Below, one piece after another: positions 43,444 to 53,027 of a DNA stretch of 54,114 nt (the first letter of the stretch is position 1; each line of letters opens with the position of its first letter). This DNA comes from Myxococcaceae bacterium. GTDB lineage: Bacteria > Myxococcota > UBA727 > JABDBI01. The notes under the pieces are model-generated. The model ran no database searches, had not been told where the DNA came from, and was given only the letters and a program-made list of their open reading frames with translations. The stretch covers positions 1 to 54,114 of the forward strand of contig JAECQY010000011.1 of assembly GCA_016000045.1 (NCBI GenBank), written 5' to 3'. The position numbers and the translations under genes were made by a program.

Positions 43444-44226
43444 ATGATTTTAAGCAGCAAGCAGCTCGAAGAACTAGAGCATCTGCACGATAGCGTCGCA
43501 GATTTTGATGACGACTCCAACGTAGGTGGAGATAACGAAGAGTTTGACGAAGCCTCCGAAGGGGCTCTTGCCTGGCGCAGAGGGATGCTTGAACGAGCAA
43601 CCGCTACCGTTCGAAAGTACGAGAAAAATCCCCTCAACAGCGCAGAAAATTACGCGGTAGGCTCTCTCGTATTTGACACGCAAAATCAACGTTTTGCCCG
43701 CATTCGAGAGAGTTCATCGGCTCAAGCAACACTCGTCTATGTTTCGGGAGGGGAAGCCATTTTAAAGGGAAGCATCCTTGAAGTCACCCAGTCGCTTAAA
43801 CCGATGCCGAGTCTGAGCAAAAAGAAAACCGAAACCAAAGCAGCGAAAGCGCCTGCGGTTAAATCAGTCCCCGCAAAGGCTTTGATAAAGAGCAGCGAAA
43901 AGCCCCCTCACAAAAAAGACAAAGCGGTAGCCTCGACTAAAGCTCCGTCAATTCCAGTGACGCCAGCTAAAAAAATCGCGAAGCCTGTATCGGCTAAAAA
44001 GAAGCCCGTCAAAGAGACTCCGAAAAAACCGGCTAAAAAAATCGTAGCGATTCAAAAGAGTGCTCCGAAAAAACCAGCAACCGAAAAACCGAGCGATACG
44101 AATGGATTTATCAAGAAAAACTACAAAAAAATGAGCAACAAAGAATTATCAGAACTTACAGGTCTTTCCGAGCATACGATTCGGAGAAAGCTGGGTGAAT
44201 GGGGTTTAAAACGCCTTAGCAAGTGA
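43444..44226 (+). CDS. histone H1-like Lys/Ala/Pro-rich protein with C-terminal HTH
   Basis: A 260-residue protein in three parts. There is an acidic N-terminal domain with a small folded region (residues 1-115, ending GSILEVTQ). A disordered basic linker (about 120-220) follows, with KKPAKK, AKKIAKP and SAPKKPA repeats like eukaryotic H1 tails. A short C-terminal helix-turn-helix (NKELSELTGLSEHTIRRKLG) ends the protein. Nucleoid or DNA-bridging activity is likely, but the exact role is unknown. Its stop overlaps the GTG of rlmB. Confidence 0.7.
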   Translation: MILSSKQLEELEHLHDSVADFDDDSNVGGDNEEFDEASEGALAWRRGMLERATATVRKYEKNPLNSAENYAVGSLVFDTQNQRFARIRESSSAQATLVYVSGGEAILKGSILEVTQSLKPMPSLSKKKTETKAAKAPAVKSVPAKALIKSSEKPPHKKDKAVASTKAPSIPVTPAKKIAKPVSAKKKPVKETPKKPAKKIVAIQKSAPKKPATEKPSDTNGFIKKNYKKMSNKELSELTGLSEHTIRRKLGEWGLKRLSK

Positions 44227-44993
44227 GTTTTTTTGAAAAAATCAAAATACAAAAGGATGCATTCTTAGTGAAAGATACTATCTTTGGAGCACATGCCGTT
44301 TTAGGGGTGCTCCTACATCAGCCCAAGCGAGCTATTCAGCTCCTGTGTCTTGAAAAAAGCGCGCATGTCGAAATTATGGCTGTTGCAAACCGTCTAGGTC
44401 TTCCTATTCGGACTTGGAACAAGGCCCAGTTTCAAGAGCAATTGGGCCACGAAGCCGTACATCAAGGGCTTGCGCTGCAAGTGCGTGAATTTCCCTACGT
44501 AGAGCTGGAAGATGCGTTGCGTGGGCGCCCAAAACTCTGCGTGGTACTCGACAGCATCGAAGATCCTCGCAACTTGGGTCGTGCTGCTCGTTCTGCTTTT
44601 GCCATGGGTGCTGAATTATTGGTCATTCCCAAAGATCGAGCCGTACAAGTCACCAGTTCAGCTGAGAAAGCCTCGGTCGGAACGCTGTCACGGATTCCGG
44701 TGGCGCGCGTCACCAACCTCAATCGCGCACTCGATAAAATGCGAGACGCTGGGCTTTGGATTATTGGAACCAGCGATCAAGCCAAGCTCAAACCCTGGAA
44801 GTGCGATCTCACCAAGCCCATCGCTTTAGTGGTTGGCAATGAAGAAAAAGGCATTCGAAAACAAGTGCTGGAACATTGTGATGAGATTATCCAAATCCCT
44901 ATGGCAAGCAAGGATATGAGCTTGAATGCTGCCGATGCAGCGACGGTTATGCTCTACGAAGCACTCCGACAACGTCAAGGAGCGTCTGCTTAA
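44223..44993 (+). CDS. rlmB: 23S rRNA 2'-O-methyltransferase RlmB-like (SpoU family)
   Basis: A 256-residue SPOUT methyltransferase. It has an N-terminal RNA-binding SpoU_sub_bind region (IFGAHAVLGVLL) and the three knot motifs: LDSIEDPRNLGRAARSA, VVGNEEKGIRKQVLEHCDEIIQIPM and SLNAADAATVMLYEA. Most like RlmB, which methylates G2251 of 23S rRNA; TrmH-type tRNA activity cannot be excluded. GTG 44223 overlaps the preceding stop. A deleted duplicate of this gene is at 45731. Confidence 0.88.
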   Translation: MSFFEKIKIQKDAFLVKDTIFGAHAVLGVLLHQPKRAIQLLCLEKSAHVEIMAVANRLGLPIRTWNKAQFQEQLGHEAVHQGLALQVREFPYVELEDALRGRPKLCVVLDSIEDPRNLGRAARSAFAMGAELLVIPKDRAVQVTSSAEKASVGTLSRIPVARVTNLNRALDKMRDAGLWIIGTSDQAKLKPWKCDLTKPIALVVGNEEKGIRKQVLEHCDEIIQIPMASKDMSLNAADAATVMLYEALRQRQGASA

Positions 44994-45057
44994 AAGTGTT
45001 TAAACCATTTCAAACCGGAACCACTCTAGCAAGAATCTCCTCCTGCTCGGTTACCTA

Positions 45058-45579
45058 TTAAAGAAAGCTGCACTTAGAAACGCGTTTTGCAAGCTTCAAA
45101 GCATTGCCAGGCCAACGCAATAGAGCGTCTACATTTTTTTTCGCTTCTGGATGAAGGCTTTGATGTGCAGGAGAACCCGGGCAAAAATATTTCTGAAAAC
45201 GTGCAACATACAAAATAGTAATTGCATCACAAACGTCATTTTCAGTCGCAATCTGCATCATTTTAGTAGAAAAAGCTTTGAGCTCTGCTTCCTGCCATGA
45301 AGAATGAGCGATTGATGCATATGGCGGTTCCTCACTCTCCTTCAGATCTATCAATTGACTCAAATAATACCTTTGCAGATGCTCAAGCGCTCCTAACCTA
45401 TCTCCGGATCTATCTCGAGGGGCTATAGATTTTTCTGCGATATCTTCATCGGAAAAACGAGTCGGAGCGCAATGAGGTAGAGCCGCTAGATCAAGAACTT
45501 CGTTGGGTACCTCAAAGGCTTCGACGATAGCTGGAGCACAAACTAATCCAATGACCAATGAATAGAGATATTTTTTCAT
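45058..45579 (-). CDS. secreted protein of unknown function
   Basis: A 173-residue exported protein (signal MKKYLYSLVIGLVCAPAIVEA) with four Cys in the mature part and a mostly helical composition. A strong ribosome-binding site (AAGGAG, 7 nt before ATG 45579) supports expression. It sits between rlmB and the rlmB remnant, on the opposite strand, so it may have arrived with the rearrangement that duplicated rlmB. No family recognised. Confidence 0.65.
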   Translation of the reverse strand: MKKYLYSLVIGLVCAPAIVEAFEVPNEVLDLAALPHCAPTRFSDEDIAEKSIAPRDRSGDRLGALEHLQRYYLSQLIDLKESEEPPYASIAHSSWQEAELKAFSTKMMQIATENDVCDAITILYVARFQKYFCPGSPAHQSLHPEAKKNVDALLRWPGNALKLAKRVSKCSFL

Positions 45580-45730
45580 TTTTTTCTCCTTAGGAAAGCT
45601 CTAACCAGATAGCATGTCTCTCAATAGTTGCGTAATTAAATGTGGGCCACAAGATTAGATATCCCGCATGATAACAAATTTTCAGAAAGAAGTTCCCTTC
45701 CTTGAGCAGCAATTCCCGTCAAAATAAGTT

Positions 45731-45888
45731 ATGTCGTTTAGACGCGCTATAATCAATCAAGTGAGTTTTTTTGAAAAAATCAAAATACAAAAGGATGCGA
45801 TTATTGGAACCAGCGATCAAGCCAAGCTCAAACCCTGGAAGTGCGATCTCAGCAAGCCCATCGCTTTAGTGGTTGGCAGCGCTGGAAC
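45731..45888 (+). pseudogene. internally deleted duplicate of rlmB
   Basis: 45761-45798 repeats the first bases of rlmB (SFFEKIKIQKDA), then jumps to a copy of rlmB 44757-44837 (IIGTSDQAKLKPWK, then PIALVVG), removing about 490 nt. The junction shows a short GGA/GAT-type microhomology. Upstream, 45740-45760 still resembles the end of the preceding HTH gene. The catalytic motifs 1 and 3 are missing, so it cannot be functional. The few differences from rlmB suggest a fairly recent event. Confidence 0.85.
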
Positions 45889-45920
45889 TCAGAAAAGACG
45901 ATTTACGTCTATTCTGGATG

Positions 45921-45945
45921 TAAAAAAGGGCCTTTCGGCCCTTTA
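45921..45945 (-). terminator. rho-independent terminator of the ribosomal protein operon
   Basis: Stem AAAGGGCC (45925-45932) with GGCCCTTT (45937-45944). On the minus strand the loop is GAAA and a TTTTTT run follows. It lies 23 nt after rplO, ending the operon where secY would normally follow. Confidence 0.88.
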
Positions 45946-45967
45946 ATCCATCAAACAAGCGGGGTTT

Positions 45968-46435
45968 TTAAGCCACAACTTCGACGCTACCGCCTTTTTC
46001 TCGCACCTTCGCAATCGCCGATTCGGAAGCGGCGTGAACCTTCAGTGTCAAGGCGTGTTCAATAGTACCTTGGCCTAAAAGCTTAATTTGGCAACGCATG
46101 TTAGGTGCCAAACCAGCGACCACTAAAGCAGCTTGATCAACAACCGCTCCAGCTTCAAAATGCCGATTCAAACGAGCCAAATTGACTGGATGATAGTCCT
46201 TACGGAAACCGTAGTTCGTAAATCCACGCTTAGGGGTACGTCGAGCTAAAGGATTTTGTCCCCCTTCAAACCCGATTCGGACATTACCGCTCTTACGAGC
46301 TTTCTGACCTTTGTGCCCACGACCGGATGTTTTACCATGACCGCTGCTTTCTCCGCGGCCCAAACGTTTGCGATTCTTGGTCGCCCCAATAGGAGCTACT
46401 AGATTATGCAGTCCTAAAAAATCTTTCGATGGCAT
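45968..46435 (-). CDS. rplO: 50S ribosomal protein L15
   Basis: A 155-residue L15 with KNRKRLGRGESSGHGKTSGRG at the N terminus (Gly/Lys-rich extension into the 50S core) and GFEGGQNPLARRTPKRGF. Start ATG overlaps the rpmD stop (TAATG). It is the last gene of the operon here; a terminator follows instead of secY. Confidence 0.95.
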   Translation of the reverse strand: MPSKDFLGLHNLVAPIGATKNRKRLGRGESSGHGKTSGRGHKGQKARKSGNVRIGFEGGQNPLARRTPKRGFTNYGFRKDYHPVNLARLNRHFEAGAVVDQAALVVAGLAPNMRCQIKLLGQGTIEHALTLKVHAASESAIAKVREKGGSVEVVA

Positions 46436-46662
46436 TATTCTGCTCTCCTTGAACGAGCACCCGTCAATGCAATTTGACCTTGTCGAACTTGAATATCGAC
46501 CAAATGCTGAACTCTCTGAATCATGCCTCGAATCGCTGGCGTGTCACGAAGTGTTCTTTCATCTCCAACGCGTTTCAACCCAAGACCTTGCAAAATAAGC
46601 TTTTGGGATTCGGGCTTCCCAGCCTGTCCCTTCAATTGTTTCACCCAAATATGCGTACTCAT
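46435..46662 (-). CDS. rpmD: 50S ribosomal protein L30
   Basis: A 75-residue L30 with [20 protein letters not shown] and [14 protein letters not shown]. About 15 residues longer than the usual bacterial protein at the C terminus. Overlaps rpsE by ATGA and rplO by one base. Confidence 0.93.
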   Translation of the reverse strand: MSTHIWVKQLKGQAGKPESQKLILQGLGLKRVGDERTLRDTPAIRGMIQRVQHLVDIQVRQGQIALTGARSRRAE

Positions 46663-47156
46663 ACAATCCCTCTGCGTCGCTCAGTTTCTTCACGCGTGCG
46701 AAGTGCGAGCAAACCCTCTAAAGTTGCTTTGACAACGTTATGGGGATTCTTACTCCCTAGCGACTTCGTCAAAATATCGTGAACTCCCGCCGCTTCTAAG
46801 ACCGCTCGAACCGTACTCCCCGCAATACAGCCGGTACCTTCGGAAGCGGGTCGCATCAAAACGCGTCCTGCACCAAAAACCCCTATCACCGGATGAGGAA
46901 TGCTAGCCCCCTTCAAAGAGACTCGGCGAACCGATTTACGGGCTTGTTCAGTACCTTTTCGGATGGCTTCTGGCACTTCGCCCGCTTTTCCGAATCCGAT
47001 ACCGACTCGACCTTTCCCATCTCCTACCACCACGAGGGCGCTAAATGAGAAACGACGACCTCCTTTTACCACTTTCGCAACGCGTCCAACGTGAACCACT
47101 TTTTCCGAAAGCTCACCGGATTCTTCATTATGATGCTGAGCCATTTTTTCTACCAT
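46659..47156 (-). CDS. rpsE: 30S ribosomal protein S5
   Basis: S5 of about 165 residues with the RNA-binding [20 protein letters not shown] and [14 protein letters not shown] motifs. The start is uncertain: a GTG at 47165 and ATGs at 47156 and 47144 are in frame. The ATG at 47156 has AAGGG about 8-10 nt upstream and is preferred. Confidence 0.94.
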   Translation of the reverse strand: MVEKMAQHHNEESGELSEKVVHVGRVAKVVKGGRRFSFSALVVVGDGKGRVGIGFGKAGEVPEAIRKGTEQARKSVRRVSLKGASIPHPVIGVFGAGRVLMRPASEGTGCIAGSTVRAVLEAAGVHDILTKSLGSKNPHNVVKATLEGLLALRTREETERRRGIV

Positions 47157-47167
47157 TCCAAACACCC

Positions 47168-47557
47168 TTAAAAATTCAAACCCGCTTCACGAGCTCCGGA
47201 AGCTGCGGCAGCCACACGCCCACGATAGCGATAGCCATTGCGATCAAAAACTGCTTCGAGAACACCCTTCTCTTTCAAACGGTGCCCTAAAAGTCCACCG
47301 ACTTTGGATGCCGCATCCATCTTCTTAAGACCGGTCAAATCGGCCTTCAAAACCTTGTCAACCGTACTGGCGGCAGCCAAAGTTGTGCCCGACTCATCGT
47401 CAATTGCTTGAATGTAAAGATGTTTCGCGCTCTTAAAGACGGTTAAACGCGGACAAACAGCTGTTCCGTCCATCTTTTTGCGAACGCGTATTTTACGCCG
47501 TTCATGCAAAGCCTGCTTTAAATTTCGTTTACGTAAAGATTGAATCGTTGCTTTCAT
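47168..47557 (-). CDS. rplR: 50S ribosomal protein L18
   Basis: A 129-residue L18, binding 5S rRNA, with [35 protein letters not shown] and [20 protein letters not shown]. Slightly longer than typical because of the basic N terminus. One base separates it from rplF. Confidence 0.95.
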   Translation of the reverse strand: MKATIQSLRKRNLKQALHERRKIRVRKKMDGTAVCPRLTVFKSAKHLYIQAIDDESGTTLAAASTVDKVLKADLTGLKKMDAASKVGGLLGHRLKEKGVLEAVFDRNGYRYRGRVAAAASGAREAGLNF

Positions 47558-47558
47558 A

Positions 47559-48101
47559 CTACTTACCTGCTGACTTGCCTTCCTTACGCTTAATCACTTC
47601 ATCGGAGTAACGAATACCCTTTCCGCGATATGGCTCTGGTGGCCTAAAAGATCGAATTTTTGCGGCAGTTTCACCCAAAATTTCTTTGTTAATACTCTCT
47701 AGCTTGATGGAAGTCTTAGCCGCATCCGTATGGGCTGTCACTTCATCGGGGAGTTTAAACACCACGGGGTGTGAAAATCCAAGAGCTAAGTGAATCTCAC
47801 GGTCTTTGGCTTCTGCACGATAACCCACGCCTGTAATCGCGAGCTCTCGAACAAAGCCGTGGGTTACCCCATGAACCATGTTGCTGACCAAAGTACGAGA
47901 CAAGCCATGAATCGATTTTGATTCATTGGTATCGTCTTGACGAGTCACCAAAAGTTGAGCGTTTTCCTGGGTCACCGTCACGGCAGAATGCAACTCACGT
48001 TCCAACTGCCCTTTAGGTCCTTCTACTTTGATACGATGTCCCTGAATAAGCACTTTGACTTTTTCAGGAATTTCAATCGGTTGTTTTCCAATTCGAGACA
48101 T
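47559..48101 (-). CDS. rplF: 50S ribosomal protein L6
   Basis: A 180-residue L6 with the N-terminal SRIGKQPIEIPEKV, the inter-domain VTHGFVRELAITGVGYRA and the C-terminal signature FRPPEPYRGKGIRYSDE. Confidence 0.96.
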   Translation of the reverse strand: MSRIGKQPIEIPEKVKVLIQGHRIKVEGPKGQLERELHSAVTVTQENAQLLVTRQDDTNESKSIHGLSRTLVSNMVHGVTHGFVRELAITGVGYRAEAKDREIHLALGFSHPVVFKLPDEVTAHTDAAKTSIKLESINKEILGETAAKIRSFRPPEPYRGKGIRYSDEVIKRKEGKSAGK

Positions 48102-48108
48102 ATAACAC

Positions 48109-48492
48109 CTACCAAACTGTACAAATTACTTCGCCGCCTACTCCTTGTTTGCGAGCATCCGAGCCGGTCATTACCCCTCTGGAAGTCGAAACAATGGAGA
48201 TCCCTAGGCCGCCTCGAACGGATGGAATTTCCGATTTACCGGTATACACTCGAAGACCTGGCTTGCTAACTCTTTGCAGGCCTTCGATCACGGGAGCACC
48301 GTCTTCGTCGTACTTCAGCTTCACGACCAAATTTTGATCTTCTTGAGCAAAATCGGTAATGAAACCACGCGCTTTTAAAATGCCTAAAATGCTCTCACCC
48401 ATACGCGACGGCCTCAAACGGACGTCTGTCTTGCGCACCATCAATGCGTTTCGAATTCGAGCTAATAAATCACTAATCGGATCGGTCATCAT
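48109..48492 (-). CDS. rpsH: 30S ribosomal protein S8
   Basis: A 127-residue S8 with DPISDLLARIRNAL, LRVYTGKSEIPSVRGGLGIS and STSRGVMTGSDARK. It follows rplE directly by 8 nt. The S14 gene that normally lies between them is missing. Confidence 0.96.
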   Translation of the reverse strand: MMTDPISDLLARIRNALMVRKTDVRLRPSRMGESILGILKARGFITDFAQEDQNLVVKLKYDEDGAPVIEGLQRVSKPGLRVYTGKSEIPSVRGGLGISIVSTSRGVMTGSDARKQGVGGEVICTVW

Positions 48493-48500
48493 ATCTTTTT

Positions 48501-49037
48501 TTACTTCCTAAAGGGAACACCCAAATGTTTCAATAGGGCTTTACCTGCCTTATCGTCACCTGCTGAAGTTACCAGACTCACATTAAAACCTCGGATCTTA
48601 TCTACTTTATCGTAGTTAATTTCCGGAAAAATAATATGTTCCTTGACCCCTATTGAGCAATTGCCCTGCCCATCAAATTTACTGCCAATTCCTCGAAAGT
48701 CACGTACTCGAGGCAAAGCAATATTGACAAAACGATCCAGAAACTCCCACATGCGTTCACGGCGTAAAGTGACGGAAACACCAATGGGCAATCCTTGACG
48801 CAGTTTATAAGTTGCAATCGACTTCTTCGCTTTGGTAATCACAGCCTTTTGGCCTGAGATAGTTTCCAAAGCTTCTTTCCCAGCTTCAATTGCTTTTGGA
48901 TTCGCAACAGCCTCTCCAAGACCCATGTTTAGCACGATCTTTTGAAGCTTAGGCGTTTGCATGGGGTTTTTCAATTCAAGCTCTTTCATCAGAAGCGAGA
49001 CGAGCTCTTTATCATAATATTTCTTTAAGCGAGCCAT
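48501..49037 (-). CDS. rplE: 50S ribosomal protein L5
   Basis: A 178-residue L5 with [58 protein letters not shown] and [18 protein letters not shown]. Binds 5S rRNA and contacts the P-site tRNA. Full length. Confidence 0.96.
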   Translation of the reverse strand: MARLKKYYDKELVSLLMKELELKNPMQTPKLQKIVLNMGLGEAVANPKAIEAGKEALETISGQKAVITKAKKSIATYKLRQGLPIGVSVTLRRERMWEFLDRFVNIALPRVRDFRGIGSKFDGQGNCSIGVKEHIIFPEINYDKVDKIRGFNVSLVTSAGDDKAGKALLKHLGVPFRK

Positions 49038-49041
49038 CTTT

Positions 49042-49275
49042 CTATTCCTTTACCAACTTGACGTTCGAAACGTGAATCGTACCGAAATCATTGATAATTC
49101 CACCCTCTGGGTACTTTTTGCTTTTTTGCGGCTTGATATGGCGCTTGACGGGCGCTACATTCTCAATTTTGACGCGCTCACGTTCGCGATCCACTTCCAA
49201 AACCTTACCAATTTGACCTTTTCGATCTTTTGAGCCGGTGATCACTTGAACAGTATCGCCCTTTTTAATTTTCAT
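49042..49275 (-). CDS. rplX: 50S ribosomal protein L24 (short form)
   Basis: A 77-residue L24 with the KOW motif [20 protein letters not shown] and [19 protein letters not shown]. It is shorter than the usual ~100 residues, ending right after the core barrel. Start overlaps the stop of rplN by one base. Confidence 0.94.
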   Translation of the reverse strand: MKIKKGDTVQVITGSKDRKGQIGKVLEVDRERERVKIENVAPVKRHIKPQKSKKYPEGGIINDFGTIHVSNVKLVKE

Positions 49276-49643
49276 TACAGCACCTCCGGTGCCAAAGAAA
49301 CAATTTTCATAAAATTCTTACCACGCAGCTCACGTGCAACTGGACCAAAGATACGAGTCCCAATTGGCTCATCATCTTTGTTTATCAAAACAGCCGCACA
49401 GCTATCAAAGCGAATATACGTTCCATCCGATCTGGCAAGTTCTTTTGCAACTCGAACAACGACTGCTCGAACAACCGAACCTTTCTTCACTTTGGAAGTT
49501 GGACTTGCTTCTTTGACGCTGCCAACAAAAATATCACCAACAGATGCGTAGCGGCGATGGGAACCTCCCAAAACCTTGATACACATTACTTTTTTAGCAC
49601 CACTGTTATCGGCTACTTCCAATACGGATTGTGTCTGAATCAT
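49275..49643 (-). CDS. rplN: 50S ribosomal protein L14
   Basis: A 122-residue L14 with [19 protein letters not shown], the [11 protein letters not shown] segment and [20 protein letters not shown]. Length is standard. Confidence 0.97.
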   Translation of the reverse strand: MIQTQSVLEVADNSGAKKVMCIKVLGGSHRRYASVGDIFVGSVKEASPTSKVKKGSVVRAVVVRVAKELARSDGTYIRFDSCAAVLINKDDEPIGTRIFGPVARELRGKNFMKIVSLAPEVL

Positions 49644-49644
49644 C

Positions 49645-49899
49645 TTACGCCTCCACCGCCTGGACGACTTCTTTCAAACGCCAGCGCTTGGATTTTGAAA
49701 ACGGTCTCGATTCCACAATCGTTACCACATCCCCTTGCTGACAACGTTCTTGTTCATCGTGTGCGTGATACTGATCATTGCGCTTCAAGAATTTGTGATA
49801 TTTGGGGTGGCGAACCGTACGAGTTACTTCCACCGTGATGGTCTTACTCATCTTGGTGCTTGTCACTACGCCTTGCATGACACGCTTTTGCCTATCCAT
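49645..49899 (-). CDS. rpsQ: 30S ribosomal protein S17
   Basis: An 84-residue S17 with [35 protein letters not shown] and [13 protein letters not shown]. It overlaps the end of rpmC by 8 nt. Confidence 0.96.
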   Translation of the reverse strand: MDRQKRVMQGVVTSTKMSKTITVEVTRTVRHPKYHKFLKRNDQYHAHDEQERCQQGDVVTIVESRPFSKSKRWRLKEVVQAVEA

Positions 49900-50056
49900 T
49901 ATTTTGCCTCTTCAAAGTTAAAATTCGTGCGATATCCCGGCGGGTTTTTTTTAAAGAGGCTGTATTGGTCAATCGGCCATTCTTCAAATCAAAACGCATC
50001 TCTAAAAGTTGCTTTCGAAGCTTTAATTCTTCGTGATTTATTTGCTCTTTCGTCAT
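49892..50056 (-). CDS. rpmC: 50S ribosomal protein L29
   Basis: A 54-residue L29 encoded between rplP and rpsQ. It reads MTKEQINHEELKLRKQLLEM, then RFDLKNGRLTNTASLKKTRR and [14 protein letters not shown], matching the two-helix L29 pattern with the conserved RF-x-x-x-xGxLxN and KxxRRDIARI. Its stop overlaps rpsQ; it starts one base after the rplP stop. Short but certain from context. Confidence 0.93.
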   Translation of the reverse strand: MTKEQINHEELKLRKQLLEMRFDLKNGRLTNTASLKKTRRDIARILTLKRQNNG

Positions 50057-50057
50057 T

Positions 50058-50474
50058 TTAAAGCTCCATCGATGCCATGATAATTTTTGTTGGGAAGGGT
50101 AACTTGGAAGCAGCTAACTGCATGGCCCTCGTGGCAACATCATCCGCAACACCTTCTATTTCGTACAAAATACGCCCTGGTTTGACAACCGCCACGTATC
50201 CCTCGACAGCGCCTTTTCCTTTACCCATTCGAACTTCTGCGGGCTTTTTGGTAACGGGCTTATCTGGAAAAACGCGGATCCAAATTTTACCGCCACGTTT
50301 GACATGACGCGTCAAGGCAATACGAGCTGCTTCAATTTGTCGCGCGGTCAACCAACCACGTCCGGTACACAATAATCCGACGGTACCGAACGAAAGAGTG
50401 GAGCCACCCTTCGAATCGCCACGGACGCGTCCTTTATGCTGCTTTCTAAATTTTGATCTTGCTGGTGATAACAT
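50058..50474 (-). CDS. rplP: 50S ribosomal protein L16
   Basis: A 138-residue L16 with [56 protein letters not shown] and [20 protein letters not shown]. Full length. Confidence 0.97.
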   Translation of the reverse strand: MLSPARSKFRKQHKGRVRGDSKGGSTLSFGTVGLLCTGRGWLTARQIEAARIALTRHVKRGGKIWIRVFPDKPVTKKPAEVRMGKGKGAVEGYVAVVKPGRILYEIEGVADDVATRAMQLAASKLPFPTKIIMASMEL

Positions 50475-50489
50475 GACTCTTAAACACCC

Positions 50490-51128
50490 TTAATTACGAG
50501 ACGAAGTGAGTACTTCGCCTTTAAACAGCCAAACCTTACAGCCAATTTGTCCATAGGTCGTATGCGCTTCAGAAAATCCGTACTGAATGTCTGCACGCAA
50601 AGTATGCAAAGGAACTCGTCCTTCACGGTACCATTCTCTACGAGACATTTCAGCGCCGCCCAAGCGACCCGAAACCGCTACTCGAATTCCCTTAACCCCA
50701 AACTTCTGAGCGGTTTGCATAACTTTTTTCATGGCTCTTCGAAAAGCTACACGACGTTCCAATTGCTGAGCCACATTTTCAGCGATCAATTGGGCATCGA
50801 CTTCCGGTTTACGCACCTCATGAATGTTCAAAAAGACTTCGCTTTTCGATTTTTTTTGAAGATCGGCCTTGAGCTGCTCAATACCAGCTCCTTTCTTACC
50901 GATAATCAAACCAGGCCTTGCAGCGTAAACACTGATTTTACACTTACTGGCTGCACGCTCAATATCTACCCGACTAATACCTGCGGACTTATGCTGTTTT
51001 TTAATCAGCTCACGCATGTTCATGTCTTCTTTGAGCCACCCAGCATAACCGGCTTCACTAAACCATTTCGAATCCCAGGTCTTATTGATCCCAAGACGAA
51101 AACCTATTGGATTAACTTTCTGGCCCAT
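50490..51128 (-). CDS. rpsC: 30S ribosomal protein S3
   Basis: A 212-residue S3 with [20 protein letters not shown], the KH domain [17 protein letters not shown] and the C-terminal [20 protein letters not shown]-type segment (here [20 protein letters not shown]). Part of the mRNA entry site. Confidence 0.97.
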   Translation of the reverse strand: MGQKVNPIGFRLGINKTWDSKWFSEAGYAGWLKEDMNMRELIKKQHKSAGISRVDIERAASKCKISVYAARPGLIIGKKGAGIEQLKADLQKKSKSEVFLNIHEVRKPEVDAQLIAENVAQQLERRVAFRRAMKKVMQTAQKFGVKGIRVAVSGRLGGAEMSRREWYREGRVPLHTLRADIQYGFSEAHTTYGQIGCKVWLFKGEVLTSSRN

Positions 51129-51130
51129 AC

Positions 51131-51523
51131 TTACTTGCCATCCCTTGTTGAAAGACGAACATCAATGTGCGTTGACTGTTTGCGAATCGGCGTTGCCCGT
51201 CCTTGAGCACGAGGCATAAAACGACGACCAATCTCCCCTTTGTGCACTTGTATCTCTTCCACCACCAAACTGTCTGCTTCAAATCCACGATTCACAGCGT
51301 TTGCCGCAGCGGACATTAACAATGCTCTCAAAGGCTCGCTGGCTGCGCGCTTTTGAAACGCCAAATGAACATAAGCATCGCCTAAATTCTGCCCACGAAC
51401 CAAATCTGCCACCACGCGCGCCTTACGTGCACTCGTTCTCAGCTTCCTCAAAGAAGCTGTGGCTACTTCCAGACTTCGAGCCTCTCGGCGTGCTTGTGCT
51501 TTTTTACGTTCTCTTGTTGCCAT
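51131..51523 (-). CDS. rplV: 50S ribosomal protein L22
   Basis: A 130-residue L22 with [20 protein letters not shown] and [20 protein letters not shown], the tunnel-lining beta-hairpin region. The N terminus has about 18 extra basic residues ([12 protein letters not shown]) relative to E. coli. Confidence 0.96.
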   Translation of the reverse strand: MATRERKKAQARREARSLEVATASLRKLRTSARKARVVADLVRGQNLGDAYVHLAFQKRAASEPLRALLMSAAANAVNRGFEADSLVVEEIQVHKGEIGRRFMPRAQGRATPIRKQSTHIDVRLSTRDGK

Positions 51524-51526
51524 AAG

Positions 51527-51805
51527 TTAACCTTTTTTCACCTTTTTGTCGGTTGGATGCGTCACAAAATATCTTGTAGGCGCAAATTCCCCTAACTTAT
51601 GACCCACCATATTGTCCGTAATAAATACGGGAATAAATTTTTTACCGTTATGCACCGCAATGGTTCGACCAATGAAATCAGGCGTAATCGTCGAACGCCT
51701 CGACCAAGTCTTAATCACCTGTCTTGGATTGACTACCGCATCACCGGCTACTTTTTTCCACAAATGAGAGTCCACAAAGGGACCTTTTTTTAACGAGCGT
51801 GTCAT
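51527..51805 (-). CDS. rpsS: 30S ribosomal protein S19
   Basis: A 92-residue S19 with [39 protein letters not shown] and [14 protein letters not shown]. Standard length. Confidence 0.97.
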   Translation of the reverse strand: MTRSLKKGPFVDSHLWKKVAGDAVVNPRQVIKTWSRRSTITPDFIGRTIAVHNGKKFIPVFITDNMVGHKLGEFAPTRYFVTHPTDKKVKKG

Positions 51806-51807
51806 TC

Positions 51808-52629
51808 TTACTTCCTACGCTTCACAATCATGTTGTTGGTACGTTTATTGTTACGAGTACGATGACCCTTGGTTGGCTGACCCCATGGAGAAACAGGGTG
51901 TCGTCCACCTGATGTCCGACCCTCACCACCTCCGTGTGGATGGTCAACCGGGTTCATAGTAACCCCTCGATTATGAGGCTTCCTGCCCAACCAACGCTTA
52001 CGGCCTGCTTTACCCAAACGAATCAACTCATGCTCTACGTTGCCCACTTGTCCAATGGTTGCGGTACAATCAATCAACACCAACCGATTTTCACCGGAAG
52101 GAAGCCGAATGTTTGCATAGGCACCCTCTCGAGCCATAAGCTGAGCAACACCGCCCGCACTTCGAACCATTTGAGCGCCTTTTCCAGGTCGCAATTCGAT
52201 ATTGTGGATGCTGGTTCCAATCGGAATATTTTTAAGAGGCAAGCAGTTTCCTGGCTTGATGTCCGCTGTCGCACTTGCCAGGACTTGATCACCAACGGAA
52301 AGCCCGACTGGAGCTAGAATGTAGCTCTTGACGCCATCTGCATACTGCAAGAGCGCCAATCGCGCGCTTCGGTTGGGATCGTATTCGATCGCCTTCACCA
52401 CCGCTGGAACTTCTAATTTAGAGCGACTAAACTCAACATCTCGAAGTTTTCGTTTGTGAGCGCCCCCGCGAAAACGCACCGTAATGCGTCCCGTAGCGCC
52501 TCGCGCAGAAATCGCTTTACGTCCTTTGGTCAGACGCTTTTCGGGCTCTTTCTTTGTGATTTCTGAGAAATCAGAACCTGTTGTTAACCGACGAGCCGGA
52601 CTCGTAGGTTTATAGTATTTTATACCCAC
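51808..52629 (-). CDS. rplB: 50S ribosomal protein L2
   Basis: A 273-residue L2 with [35 protein letters not shown] and the peptidyl-transferase-centre signature [22 protein letters not shown] start at 52629 after AAGGGTAAAA. A 71-nt gap to rplW is the longest spacer inside the operon. Confidence 0.97.
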   Translation of the reverse strand: MGIKYYKPTSPARRLTTGSDFSEITKKEPEKRLTKGRKAISARGATGRITVRFRGGAHKRKLRDVEFSRSKLEVPAVVKAIEYDPNRSARLALLQYADGVKSYILAPVGLSVGDQVLASATADIKPGNCLPLKNIPIGTSIHNIELRPGKGAQMVRSAGGVAQLMAREGAYANIRLPSGENRLVLIDCTATIGQVGNVEHELIRLGKAGRKRWLGRKPHNRGVTMNPVDHPHGGGEGRTSGGRHPVSPWGQPTKGHRTRNNKRTNNMIVKRRK

Positions 52630-52700
52630 TTTTTTTTACCCTTCTAGCCCTAGCAACAAATTTTATCCCTAAAACTTGTTTTATCGGCTAAAACATGAAC

Positions 52701-53027
52701 CTACGCAGCAACCTGATCTTCTGAGATCATGGGTCCCTGCCAAACTCCAAATACGTCTAAATCAGAATCAGAGGAAAGCGTCAATACCGCTTTCTTCCAA
52801 TTCGACTGCTTTCCCATGGTGCGACCGACACGCTTTGTCTTACCACGATAGATCGCGGTGTTAACCGATTGGACTTTCACGCCAAACAAGCGCTGAGCAG
52901 CAGATTTGATCTGCTTTTTATTCGCCGCGCTTAAAACTTCCAAAGTCACCTGTCTGGAATTTTCTTTGAGAAAATTCGACTTTTCGGTCAAAACAGGTTT
53001 TCTTAAAATATCGTACTCTGTAATCAT
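52701..53027 (-). CDS. rplW: 50S ribosomal protein L23
   Basis: A 108-residue L23 with ILRKPVLTEKSNFLKEN, AANKKQIKSAAQRLFGVKVQ and TAIYRGKTKRVGRTMGK. Lies at the tunnel exit. Overlaps rplD by 4 nt. The C terminus is longer than usual by about ten residues. Confidence 0.95.
   Translation of the reverse strand: MITEYDILRKPVLTEKSNFLKENSRQVTLEVLSAANKKQIKSAAQRLFGVKVQSVNTAIYRGKTKRVGRTMGKQSNWKKAVLTLSSDSDLDVFGVWQGPMISEDQVAA

Noticed and set aside
45731-45946. 71-residue ORF as a functional gene
   Set aside because: It is a fusion of two rlmB fragments and runs into the terminator; it is a remnant.
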